Positions 26,804 to 36,145 of a stretch of DNA of 64,000 bases are shown in pieces. Numbering within the stretch: position 1 is the first letter of the stretch; every line of letters starts with the position of its first letter. Below the pieces are notes generated by a model that was not told the origin of the DNA, did no database searches, and worked only from the letters and a program-made list of their open reading frames with translations. Both the position numbers and the translations under genes were made by a program. This stretch comes from Dyella sedimenti (GTDB lineage: Bacteria; Pseudomonadota; Gammaproteobacteria; Xanthomonadales; Rhodanobacteraceae): assembly GCF_022760995.1 (NCBI RefSeq), contig NZ_JAKWJO010000002.1:310001-374000 (forward strand), read 5' to 3'.

Positions 26804-29800
26804 GTGAACATCTTCGCCCCTCTCATCCGACGCCCCGTGGGCACCTCGCTGCTGGCCGCCGGGTTGCTGCTGGCCGGCCTGTTCGCCTATCGGCTGCTGG
26901 GCGTGGCGGCGCTGCCCTCGCTGGAATTCCCGGGTGTCTACATCGTGGCGCAGATGCCGGGCGCCAGCGCGCAGACCATGGCCTCCACCGTGCTGGCGCC
27001 GCTGGAACGGCACATCGGACGCATTCCCGGTATCGACGACATGTATGGCAACGCCACGGAAGGCTCGGCGTCGATCCAGGTACGCTTCACCCTGGACCGC
27101 ACGGCGGACAAGGCCGCGCGCGACGTGCAGGCGGCCATCAACGCCGCCCAGGCCGACCTGCCGGTGCTGCCCAGCCCGCCGCAGTACTTCAAGTTCGATA
27201 CCTCGCAGATTCCCATCCTGCTGGTCTCGCTGACCTCCACCGGGTTGCCGCAGGACAAGCTGTACGACCTCACCGACACCCTGCTCAAGCCCGCCGTGGC
27301 GCAGATTCCCGGCGTGGCCCAGGTGCAGGTGTTCGGCGGCACGCCGCATGCGGTGCGGGTGGAGCTGGACATCAACGCGCTGGCGGCCAAGGGGCTCACC
27401 GCCAACGACGTGCGCAACGCGCTGATCGCCGCCAACGTGACCTCGCCGCAGGGCATCCTCACCGACGGTCTCACCCAGATGACGGTGACCGCCAACGACG
27501 GCCTGCAGCAGGCGGCGGATTTCGCCAAGCTGTTGATCGCCAACAAGAGCGGCGCCACGGTGCGCCTGTCCGACGTGGCCAAGGTCAGCAGTGGCCAGCA
27601 GGACATCTACCAGGGCGCCTGGTTCAACGGCCAGAGCACGGTCGCGATGCAGATCAGCAAGCGGGCCGAGGCCAATGCGGTGGAAACGGTGGACGAGATC
27701 CGCCGCCGCCTGCCGGAATTCCGCGCCTGGATGCCGGCGGACGTGCAGGTCACCCCGATCTTCGACCTCACCACCACCACCAAGTCCGCGCTGCACGAGG
27801 TGCAGATGGCGCTGCTGCTCAGCATCGTAATGGTGGTGCTGGTGATGCTGGTGTTCCTGCGCCGCCTGCGGCCGACCCTGATCGCTTCGCTCAGCGTGCC
27901 GCTGTCGCTGGCCGGCGCCTTCGTGGTGATGCTGGCGCTGGGCTATACGCTCAACACCTTGTCGCTGGTGGCGCTGGTGCTGTGCATCGGCTTCGTGGTG
28001 GACGACGCCATCGTGGTGATCGAGAACATCGTGCGCCACATGGAACACGGCGAGCCGCCGCTGCAGGCGGCGCTGATCGGCGTGCGCGAGATCGGCTTCA
28101 CGGTGATCTCCATTACCCTGTCGCTGGTAGCGGTGTTCGCGCCGCTGCTGTTCGGCAACAACATGCTCATCATGCTGCTGCGCGAGTTCTCGGTGACGCT
28201 GGCGGTGGCGGTGGTGATCTCGGCCATCGTCTCGCTCACGCTCACCCCGGCGCTGTGCGGCAAGTTTCTCCGGCACGAGGAACCGGGCGAGCGGACGCCG
28301 GGCCGGGTCGAACAGGCGATGGAGCGCGTGGACCGCGGCCTGCACCGCGCCTACGAGCGCGCGCTGGACTGGGCCATGCGCCATCGCCGGCTGATGCGCT
28401 GGCAGCCGCTGATCCTGCTGCTGGCCACTTTCGCGCTGGGCGCGGCGGTGGTGGCGACCGCCGGCGGCAACTTCATGCCCGAGGAGGACATCGGCATGAT
28501 CCAGGGCGACATCCGCGCCGACGCCAACATCTCCCCGACGCTGATGGCCACCCAGGCGCAGCGCGCCGCCAACATCATGAAGGCCGACCCGGCCGTGCTG
28601 GACGTGCTCACCACGCTGGGCGGCAACGATGGCACCGGCGCGGTGGGCAACATGGGCAGCATGTTCGTGGACCTCAAGCCGCGCGGCAGCGGACCCGACG
28701 ATCGCCACGAGAGCGCCAAGGCGGTGATGGAGCGCCTCGCCAAGCAGTACGACGCATTGCCAGGCATCCGCGTCTCGCTGAGCCTGGTGCAGTTCCTCGG
28801 CGGCGGCGGCAGCGGCGACAAGGGCGGCCAGTACGAATTCCAGCTCATCAGCAGCGACGGCGAGAACCTGCAGCCGTGGACGCTGAAGATGGTGCAGCAG
28901 ATGCGCAAGACCAAGGAACTGCGCGACGTCGGCAGCAACTTCGACCTGGTCGGCAAGCAGCAGATGCTGAAGGTGGACCGCGAGGCCGCCAGCCGCCTGC
29001 TGGTGAACATGGGCGACGTGGATACGGCGCTGCTCAACTCCTTCGGCCAGCGCCAGGTGTCGGTGATCTACTCGGACATCAACCAGTACTGGGTGGTGCT
29101 GACCTCCAGCTCGGCCACCTCGCTCAGCCCCGAGGCCCTGCTCAACGTGCGCGTGCGCAATGCGCAGGGCGCGATGATCCCGCTGTCGGCCATCGCGCAC
29201 ATCGAGCCGAACATGAATCCGATGCGCATCCGCCACCACAATCAGCTGGAAGCCTCCACCATCAACTACAACCTCGCCCAGGGCGTGAGCCAGGATGTGG
29301 GCATGAAGCTGGTGGAGAACGCCGCCATCGCGGTGGGGCTGCCTGCCGGCGTGCACGTGGAATACACCGGGCAGAACGAGCGCCTGCAGCAGGCCAAGAG
29401 CAACGGCATGGTGCTGCTGATCGCGGCCATCGTGGCGATGTACATCGTGCTGGGCATCCTGTACGAGAGCCTGGGCCATCCGTTGACCATCCTCTCCACC
29501 CTGCCCGCCGCCGGTGCCGGCGCTTTCCTGGCCATGCTGGTGACGCAGACCCAGCTCACCCTGATGGCGATCATCGCGATCCTGATGCTGATCGGCATCG
29601 TCAAGAAGAACGCCATCCTGATGGTCGACTTCGCCCTCGTGGCACAGCGCGAGCGCGGCCTCTCCCCGCCCGACGCCATCCGCGAGGCCGCCCTGGTCCG
29701 CTTCCGTCCCATCACCATGACCACCCTCGTCGCCATGGGCGCCGCCCTTCCGCTCGCCATCGGCTTCGGCATCGGCTCGGAAATGCGACAGCCGCTCGGC

Positions 29801-29959
29801 GTCGCCATCGTCGGCGGCCTGCTCGTCTCACAGCTGCTGACCCTGCTCAGCACCCCCGCCATCTACCTGTGGAACCACGACCGCAAGCTCCGCAAGCAAG
29901 CCCGCAAGGCCAAGCGCGCCGCCAAGCGCGCGCTCAAGGCACAGCCGGCCGCAGGCTAA
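26804..29959 (+). CDS. RND efflux transporter, MdtB/MdtC-like (second of tandem pair)
   Basis: A 1051-residue pump, the same length as its upstream neighbour, also starting at GTG (MNIFAPLIRRPVGTSLL). Proton-relay residues D400-D401, K935 and R968 are present. The periplasmic parts differ clearly from the neighbour (for example QFLGGGGSGDKGGQYEF around 665-680), while TM4, part of the central loop and the C-terminal 130 residues are almost identical at DNA level. Together they look like a two-component MdtBC-type pump, but no adaptor gene is nearby. In-frame ATG-less sequence upstream is intergenic and carries a REP doublet, so I do not extend the start. Confidence 0.92.
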   Translation: MNIFAPLIRRPVGTSLLAAGLLLAGLFAYRLLGVAALPSLEFPGVYIVAQMPGASAQTMASTVLAPLERHIGRIPGIDDMYGNATEGSASIQVRFTLDRTADKAARDVQAAINAAQADLPVLPSPPQYFKFDTSQIPILLVSLTSTGLPQDKLYDLTDTLLKPAVAQIPGVAQVQVFGGTPHAVRVELDINALAAKGLTANDVRNALIAANVTSPQGILTDGLTQMTVTANDGLQQAADFAKLLIANKSGATVRLSDVAKVSSGQQDIYQGAWFNGQSTVAMQISKRAEANAVETVDEIRRRLPEFRAWMPADVQVTPIFDLTTTTKSALHEVQMALLLSIVMVVLVMLVFLRRLRPTLIASLSVPLSLAGAFVVMLALGYTLNTLSLVALVLCIGFVVDDAIVVIENIVRHMEHGEPPLQAALIGVREIGFTVISITLSLVAVFAPLLFGNNMLIMLLREFSVTLAVAVVISAIVSLTLTPALCGKFLRHEEPGERTPGRVEQAMERVDRGLHRAYERALDWAMRHRRLMRWQPLILLLATFALGAAVVATAGGNFMPEEDIGMIQGDIRADANISPTLMATQAQRAANIMKADPAVLDVLTTLGGNDGTGAVGNMGSMFVDLKPRGSGPDDRHESAKAVMERLAKQYDALPGIRVSLSLVQFLGGGGSGDKGGQYEFQLISSDGENLQPWTLKMVQQMRKTKELRDVGSNFDLVGKQQMLKVDREAASRLLVNMGDVDTALLNSFGQRQVSVIYSDINQYWVVLTSSSATSLSPEALLNVRVRNAQGAMIPLSAIAHIEPNMNPMRIRHHNQLEASTINYNLAQGVSQDVGMKLVENAAIAVGLPAGVHVEYTGQNERLQQAKSNGMVLLIAAIVAMYIVLGILYESLGHPLTILSTLPAAGAGAFLAMLVTQTQLTLMAIIAILMLIGIVKKNAILMVDFALVAQRERGLSPPDAIREAALVRFRPITMTTLVAMGAALPLAIGFGIGSEMRQPLGVAIVGGLLVSQLLTLLSTPAIYLWNHDRKLRKQARKAKRAAKRALKAQPAAG

Positions 29960-29963
29960 GCCA

Positions 29964-30046
29964 CCTGTGGGAGCGCACCCTGTGCGCGACACTTTTCGAT
30001 GCATGAAGGTGGCCGTTCTGTCGCGCACTGGGTGCGCTCCCACAGG
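29964..30046. repeat. REP doublet (BIME-like) after second RND gene, loop inverted
   Basis: Arms GTGGGAGCGCACCCTGTGCG and CGCACTGGGTGCGCTCCCAC. The loop, read in reverse complement, matches the loop of the doublet at 26560-26640 at 27 of 30 bases, so the two elements lie in opposite orientations. Confidence 0.85.
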
Positions 30047-30066
30047 GGAAGCACGCCAAACGGCCG

Positions 30067-30540
30067 TCAATCCTTCGGGCTCGTGCAGGCCGCGTAGCGG
30101 CGGCCTTCGACCCGCACCACGTCGTGGCCCTGCACGCTTACGCGGGCGGTGTAGTGTTCCGGCGAATCGAAATCCACGCGGCCATGCGCGCCGGGCGGCG
30201 GCAGGCCGGGACAGGTAAGCGTCCAGGCCAGCGCCGTGCTGCCGCGCTGCGGGTTGGAACGCTCGCACCGGGCATGGCCCGGCACCGGCAGGTCGGCGAA
30301 CGCGGCCCAGGGATCGGGGCCCTCGTCCACGCAATGCCACCGCACCTGGGGCGGGCCTTCGTGGCCATGCTCGAACGTGCGCGTGATGATCTTCCACAGG
30401 CCGGGCATGGCCTGGAAATCGCCGGGGTCGGCATGGCCGGGCTCGCCCAGCAGCGCCGCCGCCAGCAGCACCAGCACGGCCATGGCGCGTGCCGCCACCT
30501 GGCCACGCGAGGCTTCAGCGGATGGACGAAAGGCGTGCAT
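30067..30540 (-). CDS. DUF3617-like exported protein
   Basis: A 157-residue protein with a hydrophobic leader (MAVLVLLAAALLGEPGHA) near residues 20-37, then PGLWKIITRTFEHG, which matches the opening of DUF3617 proteins (a small periplasmic family named for this W-containing segment). Cysteines in WHCVDEG, ARCERS, LTCPG and YAACTSP fit the conserved cysteines of the family. A start at 30483, right at the signal peptide, is equally possible. Function unknown. It ends 21 bp from the REP doublet and lies 71 bp downstream of the phosphoesterase gene on the same strand. Confidence 0.7.
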   Translation of the reverse strand: MHAFRPSAEASRGQVAARAMAVLVLLAAALLGEPGHADPGDFQAMPGLWKIITRTFEHGHEGPPQVRWHCVDEGPDPWAAFADLPVPGHARCERSNPQRGSTALAWTLTCPGLPPPGAHGRVDFDSPEHYTARVSVQGHDVVRVEGRRYAACTSPKD

Positions 30541-30611
30541 GGCGATCGGGCTCCTGCCGGATGACGGAAGGCCCCGCCCGCTCGCGCGGGCGGGGACCGG
30601 CCCGCATTGCA

Positions 30612-32654
30612 TCAGTCTTGTGTTTCAGCCGTTGCCGCGCCGGCGCGGCCATAGCCGCCGAAATCGAACATGTTCATCAGGTTGCCGATGGCGGGCGCGT
30701 TGAGCGGTACGTACGGGTTGACCGGCAGCGATACCGGGTTGGGCAGGTTGTCGCGGCTGCGGTTGGAGATGGTCTCGTGCAAGCCCCAGTTGGCCTCGAC
30801 GAATTTGTCGAAGGAGACGTGGTCGTAGTACGTGTGCACCACGTGGCCGCCCTCGGAATAGCGCGAGACCACCAGCATCGGGATGCGCGTGCCATCGCCG
30901 AAGAAGTCGATCGGCTGCACGTAGCCCGAGTCGTAGTAGCCGCCGCCTTCGTCGAAGGTAATCATGATCGCCGTGTCGGCCCATACCTTCGGGTTGGCCT
31001 TGGCCATTTCCACGATCTTCTTCACGTAGCCCTCGAACAGGTCCAGCTTGGACGAGGCGGGGTGTCCATCGAGGATGCCGTCCGGCTTGGCGATGGCCAC
31101 CGCCGGCAGGGTGCCGTTCTGGATGTCCTGGTAGAGGTCGTTGATGTCCTGGTTGTTCGCGCGCAGCTTGGGATCGGTCATGACCTGCGTGGAATACAGG
31201 AACGGGTCGCAGATGTTGCAGAAGGTGCCGGCCTCGCCGTCTTCCTTGCCGTCGCCCCAGCCTTCGCCGTAGTACTTCCAGCTCACGTGGTGGTGCGTGA
31301 GCAGCAGGGCGAGGTTGTCCTGGCGGCTCGGCGGGATGGTGAACTGGTCGGCGCCCAGCGGGGCCGGCGTGCCGTCGCCGAGGTAGCCCGGGTTGTAGTT
31401 GTTGACCAGGTAGTAGGCGCCCTTGCGGCAGTCCGTGCCGTGGAAGGTGCGGTAGGGCAGCGAGCGCAGGTAGCCCTGCACCGCGGCCACGCCGGGCTGG
31501 CTGTCGTCGCCGCAGTCCACGTAGGAACCGCCGCTGTAGCCGTCCTGCGTGTACCAGTTGTTGGTGCCGGCGAGCGCGTCCGGGTTCTCGATCTGGTTGG
31601 CCGGCGGCACGGCGGGGTTGCCGTTGGCATCGGCGTAGTAGATCAGGTCGCCGTAGCCCAGCATGATGTGGTTGGCGCCGGTGCCGCCCATCACCGACTG
31701 GTGGAAGTTGTCGCTCAGCGTGTAATTCTGCGCCAGTTCCTTGAAGTAGGGCGCATCGCCCTGCGCCATGTTGAGGAACTGCATGGCGGTGGAGCCTTCG
31801 CCGGTGCTCTGGTCGGTGAAGCCGGCCGGCGGCGCGTCGCCGTTGCTGCCGGCGCCGATGGTGGTTTCCACCCAGGGGAACAGGTCCGCGCGGCAGCCGC
31901 TGGGGTTCTTCGGGGTGGCGGCGCGTACGTCGCAATCGAGCTGCTGCCACATCTGGAAGAAGCGGTGCACTGGGCTGTTGGCGTAGTCGTCGTAATTGAT
32001 CGAGGCGTGCATGTCCACCGGCGCGTTGGCCAGCTGGGCGGGGAAGCGCGTATCGACCACGCCGGCCGGCAGGCCGGTGCCGCCGTTGGCCAGTTCGCCG
32101 TAGGCATCCGTGGGCAGGGCCGGCTCCACCGCCTCGGCCTGCGCCGCCGAGGCGAACGGGGCCTGGGTCGGGGCGCTGCCGGTGTTCATCCGCGGCAGCA
32201 GGCCATAGGCGCTGGTGCGGGTGGGCGACAGGTCGAACTTGCCGGTATTGCTGGCCTGCCACTGGCGGGCCGCCGCCACGTTCGGGCCCGGCGTGCCGTC
32301 GGCGTTGACGATGCCTTCGGACAGCAGGTTGTGCACGCTCTGCCCCCTCGGCGGCGTGTAGGTGGCATAGACATGGTCGAAGGTGCGGTTCTCGCCGATC
32401 AGCAGGATCACGTGCTTGATCGGGGTGGCGGTGCGGTCGCTGCGATCCTCGCCATCGCCGCGCTCATGCTGCGCGACGATGCCGCCCGGCAGGCCGGAAC
32501 GATGACGGGTGGCGGCGGCGGGTATGTTGTTGCGGAAGTTGGCGTCCTGTTGGGCGTTGCTGTTGCTCTGCGCGCTGACGATCCCGGCAAGGCCGGCGGC
32601 GAGCAGGCCAATGATCAGCGGCAGGTACCGCTGGCGAACATGCATCGTGGACAT
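30612..32654 (-). CDS. Secreted phosphoesterase, phospholipase C/acid phosphatase (PF04185) family
   Basis: A 680-residue protein with a signal peptide ending near IVSAQ (residue 29). HVILLIGENRTFDHVYATY at about 80-98 is the PLC/AcpA metal-site signature; YTLSDNFHQSVMGGTGANH and MITFDEGGGYYDSGY are further active-site blocks, and YDHVSFDKFVEANWGL lies near the C-terminus. Members hydrolyse phospholipids or phosphomonoesters in the periplasm or outside. Which of these applies is not clear. GGAG nine bases before the ATG supports the start at 32654. Confidence 0.9.
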   Translation of the reverse strand: MSTMHVRQRYLPLIIGLLAAGLAGIVSAQSNSNAQQDANFRNNIPAAATRHRSGLPGGIVAQHERGDGEDRSDRTATPIKHVILLIGENRTFDHVYATYTPPRGQSVHNLLSEGIVNADGTPGPNVAAARQWQASNTGKFDLSPTRTSAYGLLPRMNTGSAPTQAPFASAAQAEAVEPALPTDAYGELANGGTGLPAGVVDTRFPAQLANAPVDMHASINYDDYANSPVHRFFQMWQQLDCDVRAATPKNPSGCRADLFPWVETTIGAGSNGDAPPAGFTDQSTGEGSTAMQFLNMAQGDAPYFKELAQNYTLSDNFHQSVMGGTGANHIMLGYGDLIYYADANGNPAVPPANQIENPDALAGTNNWYTQDGYSGGSYVDCGDDSQPGVAAVQGYLRSLPYRTFHGTDCRKGAYYLVNNYNPGYLGDGTPAPLGADQFTIPPSRQDNLALLLTHHHVSWKYYGEGWGDGKEDGEAGTFCNICDPFLYSTQVMTDPKLRANNQDINDLYQDIQNGTLPAVAIAKPDGILDGHPASSKLDLFEGYVKKIVEMAKANPKVWADTAIMITFDEGGGYYDSGYVQPIDFFGDGTRIPMLVVSRYSEGGHVVHTYYDHVSFDKFVEANWGLHETISNRSRDNLPNPVSLPVNPYVPLNAPAIGNLMNMFDFGGYGRAGAATAETQD

Positions 32655-32973
32655 GACTTCGATCTCCTGCAGTCACCCTGTGGGGCTGCAATCGAGTGGT
32701 CCCCCTGCTTGGCCGGGCGTGCTCGCAACGTGGGTGCCCGGGCCGGCGGCAAGTCTGGTCCGCGTGGATGACGCTCGCTTGGCATTCCTGCGACAGCGGT
32801 GACGCCGGACATGACAATGCCAAGACGCCGCAAATGCTTGCGCGGCAAGGCCAATGCGCCATGCCCGGCATGGCGGGGCACGCCGCCGGGCGGTGGCGCG
32901 CGATCCGCAAGAACGTGTCCGCGACGTGAGTTTTCCCGATGCTTGAAACCGTGCGGTGCCGCACATGGCGGAT
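32655..32973. other. Intergenic region between two leftward genes
   Basis: 319 bp without a convincing gene; presumably the promoter of the phosphoesterase gene. A 17-bp palindrome (GCCATGCC-C-GGCATGGC, 32858-32874) lies about 200 bp upstream of that start. No T-run follows it, so it is not an evident terminator. Confidence 0.5.
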
Positions 32974-34614
32974 TCAGGCAGGCCGCAGCAGGAAGGGCCG
33001 CATCATCTCGTTGTCCTCGTGTTCGAGCAGGTGGCAATGCCACACGTAGCGGCCGGGCTCACCCTCGAAGCGCGCGATGATGCGCGTGACCATGCCCGGG
33101 TCGGCGCGCACGGTGTCCTTCCAGCCCATCTCCTCCGGTGGCGGCGGCTGTGCCGGGCCGGTGTACTTGAGAGCGCGCGTGGCGTTCCAGGCGAACAGGT
33201 CGAACGGCCGGCGGTCCAGCACCTGGAAGCGCACCAGGTGCAGGTGCATCGGATGCGCGTCGCCAGTGAGGTTGACCATGCTCCAGATCTCCACGCTGCC
33301 CTGGCGCGGGTCCTCGGTGACCGGCGCGGACCAGTGCCTGCCGCCGAGCATCATCATCATCGGGTTGCCGCCGGCATCGTCCCGCTCGCCCAGGGCCAGC
33401 ACGCGCTCGCGCACCGCGCCGGCCGGATCGAGCCGCTCGACCGGGCGCAACGCGGCCGGCAGCGCGCCGGTGTCGCGGCGGCCGCGGTCGCGCACGCGGA
33501 ACTCCATGATCGCCTCGGACTGCTGTCGCAATTGCACGCGCTTGCCGTCCATGCCGGCGAAATCGACCACCACCTCCGCGCGCTCGGCCGGATACAGCGT
33601 CACCCGCTGGCGCGGCAGCGGCGCGGCCAGCAGGCCCTGGTCGCTGGCGACCTGCACCAGTGGCTGGCCGCTGGACAACGACAATTCGTAGAAGCGCGTG
33701 TTGGCCGCGTTGAGCAGGCGCAGCCGATAGCGGCGCGGCTCCACCTCCAGGTAGGGATACAGCTTGCCGTTGCACAGGATGGCGTTGCCGTGGCACTCGG
33801 ACACCCACGGCGCCTGCGGATCGTCGGATACCGGGTAATAGAGCTGGCCGTCCCGTCCGATCAGGCGGTCGCACAGCACCAGCGGCAGGTCGCGATCGCC
33901 CGAGGGCAGGCCCAGCGCCTGCTCGGCCTCGTCGCGCACCAGGTAGGCGCCGATCAGGCCGGCATAGATGTTGAGCCGGGTGATGCCCATGGCATGGTCG
34001 TGGTACCACAGCGTGGCGGCGTCCTGGCCGTTGGGATAGTGGTAGAGGGCCGACCGCCCCGGCACGAACCAGGCCTCCGGATAGCCGTCGCTGGCGGCCG
34101 GCGCGCGCGCGCCGTGCACGTGGGTCACGGTGCGCACGGATGGCTGATCGCGTTCGGCGCCATGGACGTGGTGGTCGATCGGCAGGAAGTGGTGCTCGGG
34201 CAGCGCGTTGATCCATTCCACCAAGAGCGGCTGGCCGCTCGTGGCCACCAGGGTCGGTCCCGGGAACATGCCCTCGTAGCCCCACAGCGGCGTGGGCGGC
34301 AGGTCGCGATGCAGCGGCGCGCGGAAGGCGCGCATCGCCATGCGGTAGTAGGGCAGCGACTTCCCCGGATACGCCGGGTGCGCGCGTTGCCCGGCCGGCT
34401 TCGCCACGGGGGGAATCGGCAGCGGATCGACGAAGCGGGCCAGCGTCACCGGATTGACCAGCGGCACGTTCGGCGCCGCCAACTGGGGCGCATGCATGCC
34501 TTGCTGCGCCGCCGCCGGTCCCGCCAGCAGCGCCAGCTCGGCCGCCGCCGTGGCGCCGGCCAGATCCGCCAGGCCCCGCAGGAACTGGCGGCGCGAACGG
34601 TTCACGGGTGTCAT
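32974..34614 (-). CDS. Tat-exported multicopper oxidase
   Basis: A 546-residue three-domain copper oxidase. The N-terminus has a twin-arginine signal (NRSRRQFLRGLADLAG). Copper motifs are complete: THVHG, WYHDHAMG, HPMHLHLVRF and WHCHLLEHEDNEMM, giving type 1, 2 and 3 sites. The arrangement resembles CotA, bilirubin oxidase and CueO-like proteins. It probably oxidises phenolics, cuprous or manganous ions in the periplasm with O2. There is no Met-rich insert of the CueO kind, so copper detoxification is not certain. It lies 50 bp downstream of the MATE gene on the same strand. Confidence 0.93.
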   Translation of the reverse strand: MTPVNRSRRQFLRGLADLAGATAAAELALLAGPAAAQQGMHAPQLAAPNVPLVNPVTLARFVDPLPIPPVAKPAGQRAHPAYPGKSLPYYRMAMRAFRAPLHRDLPPTPLWGYEGMFPGPTLVATSGQPLLVEWINALPEHHFLPIDHHVHGAERDQPSVRTVTHVHGARAPAASDGYPEAWFVPGRSALYHYPNGQDAATLWYHDHAMGITRLNIYAGLIGAYLVRDEAEQALGLPSGDRDLPLVLCDRLIGRDGQLYYPVSDDPQAPWVSECHGNAILCNGKLYPYLEVEPRRYRLRLLNAANTRFYELSLSSGQPLVQVASDQGLLAAPLPRQRVTLYPAERAEVVVDFAGMDGKRVQLRQQSEAIMEFRVRDRGRRDTGALPAALRPVERLDPAGAVRERVLALGERDDAGGNPMMMMLGGRHWSAPVTEDPRQGSVEIWSMVNLTGDAHPMHLHLVRFQVLDRRPFDLFAWNATRALKYTGPAQPPPPEEMGWKDTVRADPGMVTRIIARFEGEPGRYVWHCHLLEHEDNEMMRPFLLRPA

Positions 34615-34664
34615 CGGGCCACCCTAGGCAGGGTGGATGACAGCCGCGTGGCAACGGATGTGCG

Positions 34665-36116
34665 TCAGTCCACCGAAGCGGGCGCGCCGTGGCTGGCGGC
34701 GGGTACCGCGCGGGCCTGTTCCTCCGCGGTGGGGATCGCCGTCGACAGCATGTGCGCCTGGCGCCAGCCGCCCCACCTGTAGTAGCCCATCGCCATCAGC
34801 ATCGAGGCCAGCGAACCCAGCGGGAAACTCCACCAGATCGCGTCGGCGCCTATGCCCGGCGACAGTAGCAGGGCGAATGGCGGGCGGATCAGCCACATCG
34901 AGATGAACAGGATCACCAGCGGCGGCAGCACCGCGCCGGTGGAACGCACCACGCCGAACAGCACGAAGGTGACGCCGAAGAACATGAACGACCATACCGC
35001 GATACCGTTGAGGTGCTGCGCCAGCGCCAGCGCCTCGCCGTCGCCCGGCAGGAACAGGTTCAGCGCGGTGCGGTTGAACAGGTAGATCAACGCGATCAGC
35101 GCGCCGCTGAGCAGGAAGTTGTACAGCACGCCCACCTTGGTGATGCGGCCCACGCGGTCCCACAGGCGCGCGCCCACATTCTGCGCGGCCATCGAGGACA
35201 CCGCCGCGCCGATCGCCATCGCCGGCATCTGCACGTAGGCCCACAGCTGGGTGGCGGCGCCGTAGGCCGCCGTGGTCTTGGAGCCGTAGCCGTTGACCAT
35301 GTGGATCATGATCATCGCCGAGGTGGAGATCACGATCATCTGCAGGCCCATCGGCAGGCCCTTGAACACCAGCGAGCGCAGCACCGGCAGGTCCGGCTTC
35401 AGGAAGCGCAGCTCGCCGCGGGTGAGCCGCAGGAAATGCTTGCGCGCGTACAGCGTCGACAGCAGCGCCACCAGGGCCACGCTCTGCGCGATCAGCGTCG
35501 AGGTCGCCGAGCCGGCGATGCCCAGCCGCGGGAACGGCCCCACGCCGAAGATCAGCAGCGGGTTGAGTACGATGTCCATCAGCACCGACAGGCCCATGAA
35601 CACGAACGGCGTGCGCGAATCGCCCGCGCCGCGCAGGGTCATCATCAGGAAGTTGTAGAAGTACATCGACGGCACGGCGACGAAGATGATGCGCAGGTAG
35701 GGCACGGCGAACACCTGCGCGTCGGCCGGCGTGCCCAGCGCGCGCAGCATCCACGGCGTGGCGGCGTAGCCGGCCACCGCCACCGCGATCGATACCGCCA
35801 CGAAGAAGGTGACGCCGGTACCGACCACGCGCTTGGCCTCCAGCATGTTGCGCGCGCCCAGGCTCTGGCCGATCAGGATGGTGCAGGCCATGCTCAGGCC
35901 GAACACCGCGCCCAGCAGCAGGAACAGGATCAGGTTGGCATTGCTCACCGCGGTGAGCGCCGCCTCGCCAAGATAATGGCCGATCCACATGGCGTTGACC
36001 GAGCCGTTGAGCGATTGCAGCACGGTGCTGCCGAGGATAGGCAGCGCGAACAGCAGCAGCGTGCGCGCGATCGGGCCTTCGGTGAGCAGGGGCTGTCTGG
36101 CGGCGAGGGAGGACAT
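34665..36116 (-). CDS. MATE family efflux transporter
   Basis: A 483-residue membrane protein with about 12 helices. LFALPILGSTVLQSLNGSVN at the start and MTLRGAGDSRTPF are typical MATE blocks; a second repeat begins near residue 240 (RSLVFKGLPMGLQMIVISTS). It exports drugs or metabolites using H+ or Na+. The ATG at 36116 has GGAGG nearby (minus strand, ahead of the start) and gives the family N-terminus. It follows DUF2239 by 29 bp and may share its transcript. Confidence 0.92.
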   Translation of the reverse strand: MSSLAARQPLLTEGPIARTLLLFALPILGSTVLQSLNGSVNAMWIGHYLGEAALTAVSNANLILFLLLGAVFGLSMACTILIGQSLGARNMLEAKRVVGTGVTFFVAVSIAVAVAGYAATPWMLRALGTPADAQVFAVPYLRIIFVAVPSMYFYNFLMMTLRGAGDSRTPFVFMGLSVLMDIVLNPLLIFGVGPFPRLGIAGSATSTLIAQSVALVALLSTLYARKHFLRLTRGELRFLKPDLPVLRSLVFKGLPMGLQMIVISTSAMIMIHMVNGYGSKTTAAYGAATQLWAYVQMPAMAIGAAVSSMAAQNVGARLWDRVGRITKVGVLYNFLLSGALIALIYLFNRTALNLFLPGDGEALALAQHLNGIAVWSFMFFGVTFVLFGVVRSTGAVLPPLVILFISMWLIRPPFALLLSPGIGADAIWWSFPLGSLASMLMAMGYYRWGGWRQAHMLSTAIPTAEEQARAVPAASHGAPASVD

Positions 36117-36145
36117 GGAGGTTCCGGAAAGGGCTGAGGTCGGGA

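Noticed and set aside
26464..30006. Very long plus-strand frame (1180 codons) across the second RND gene in another phase
   Set aside because: It covers the RND gene in the wrong frame; Arg/Ala/Gly-rich shadow. The real frame has all RND signatures.
26560..30046. Possible CRISPR array from repeated palindromes
   Set aside because: The repeats are inverted REP doublets at irregular intervals of kilobases with no regular spacers and no cas genes.
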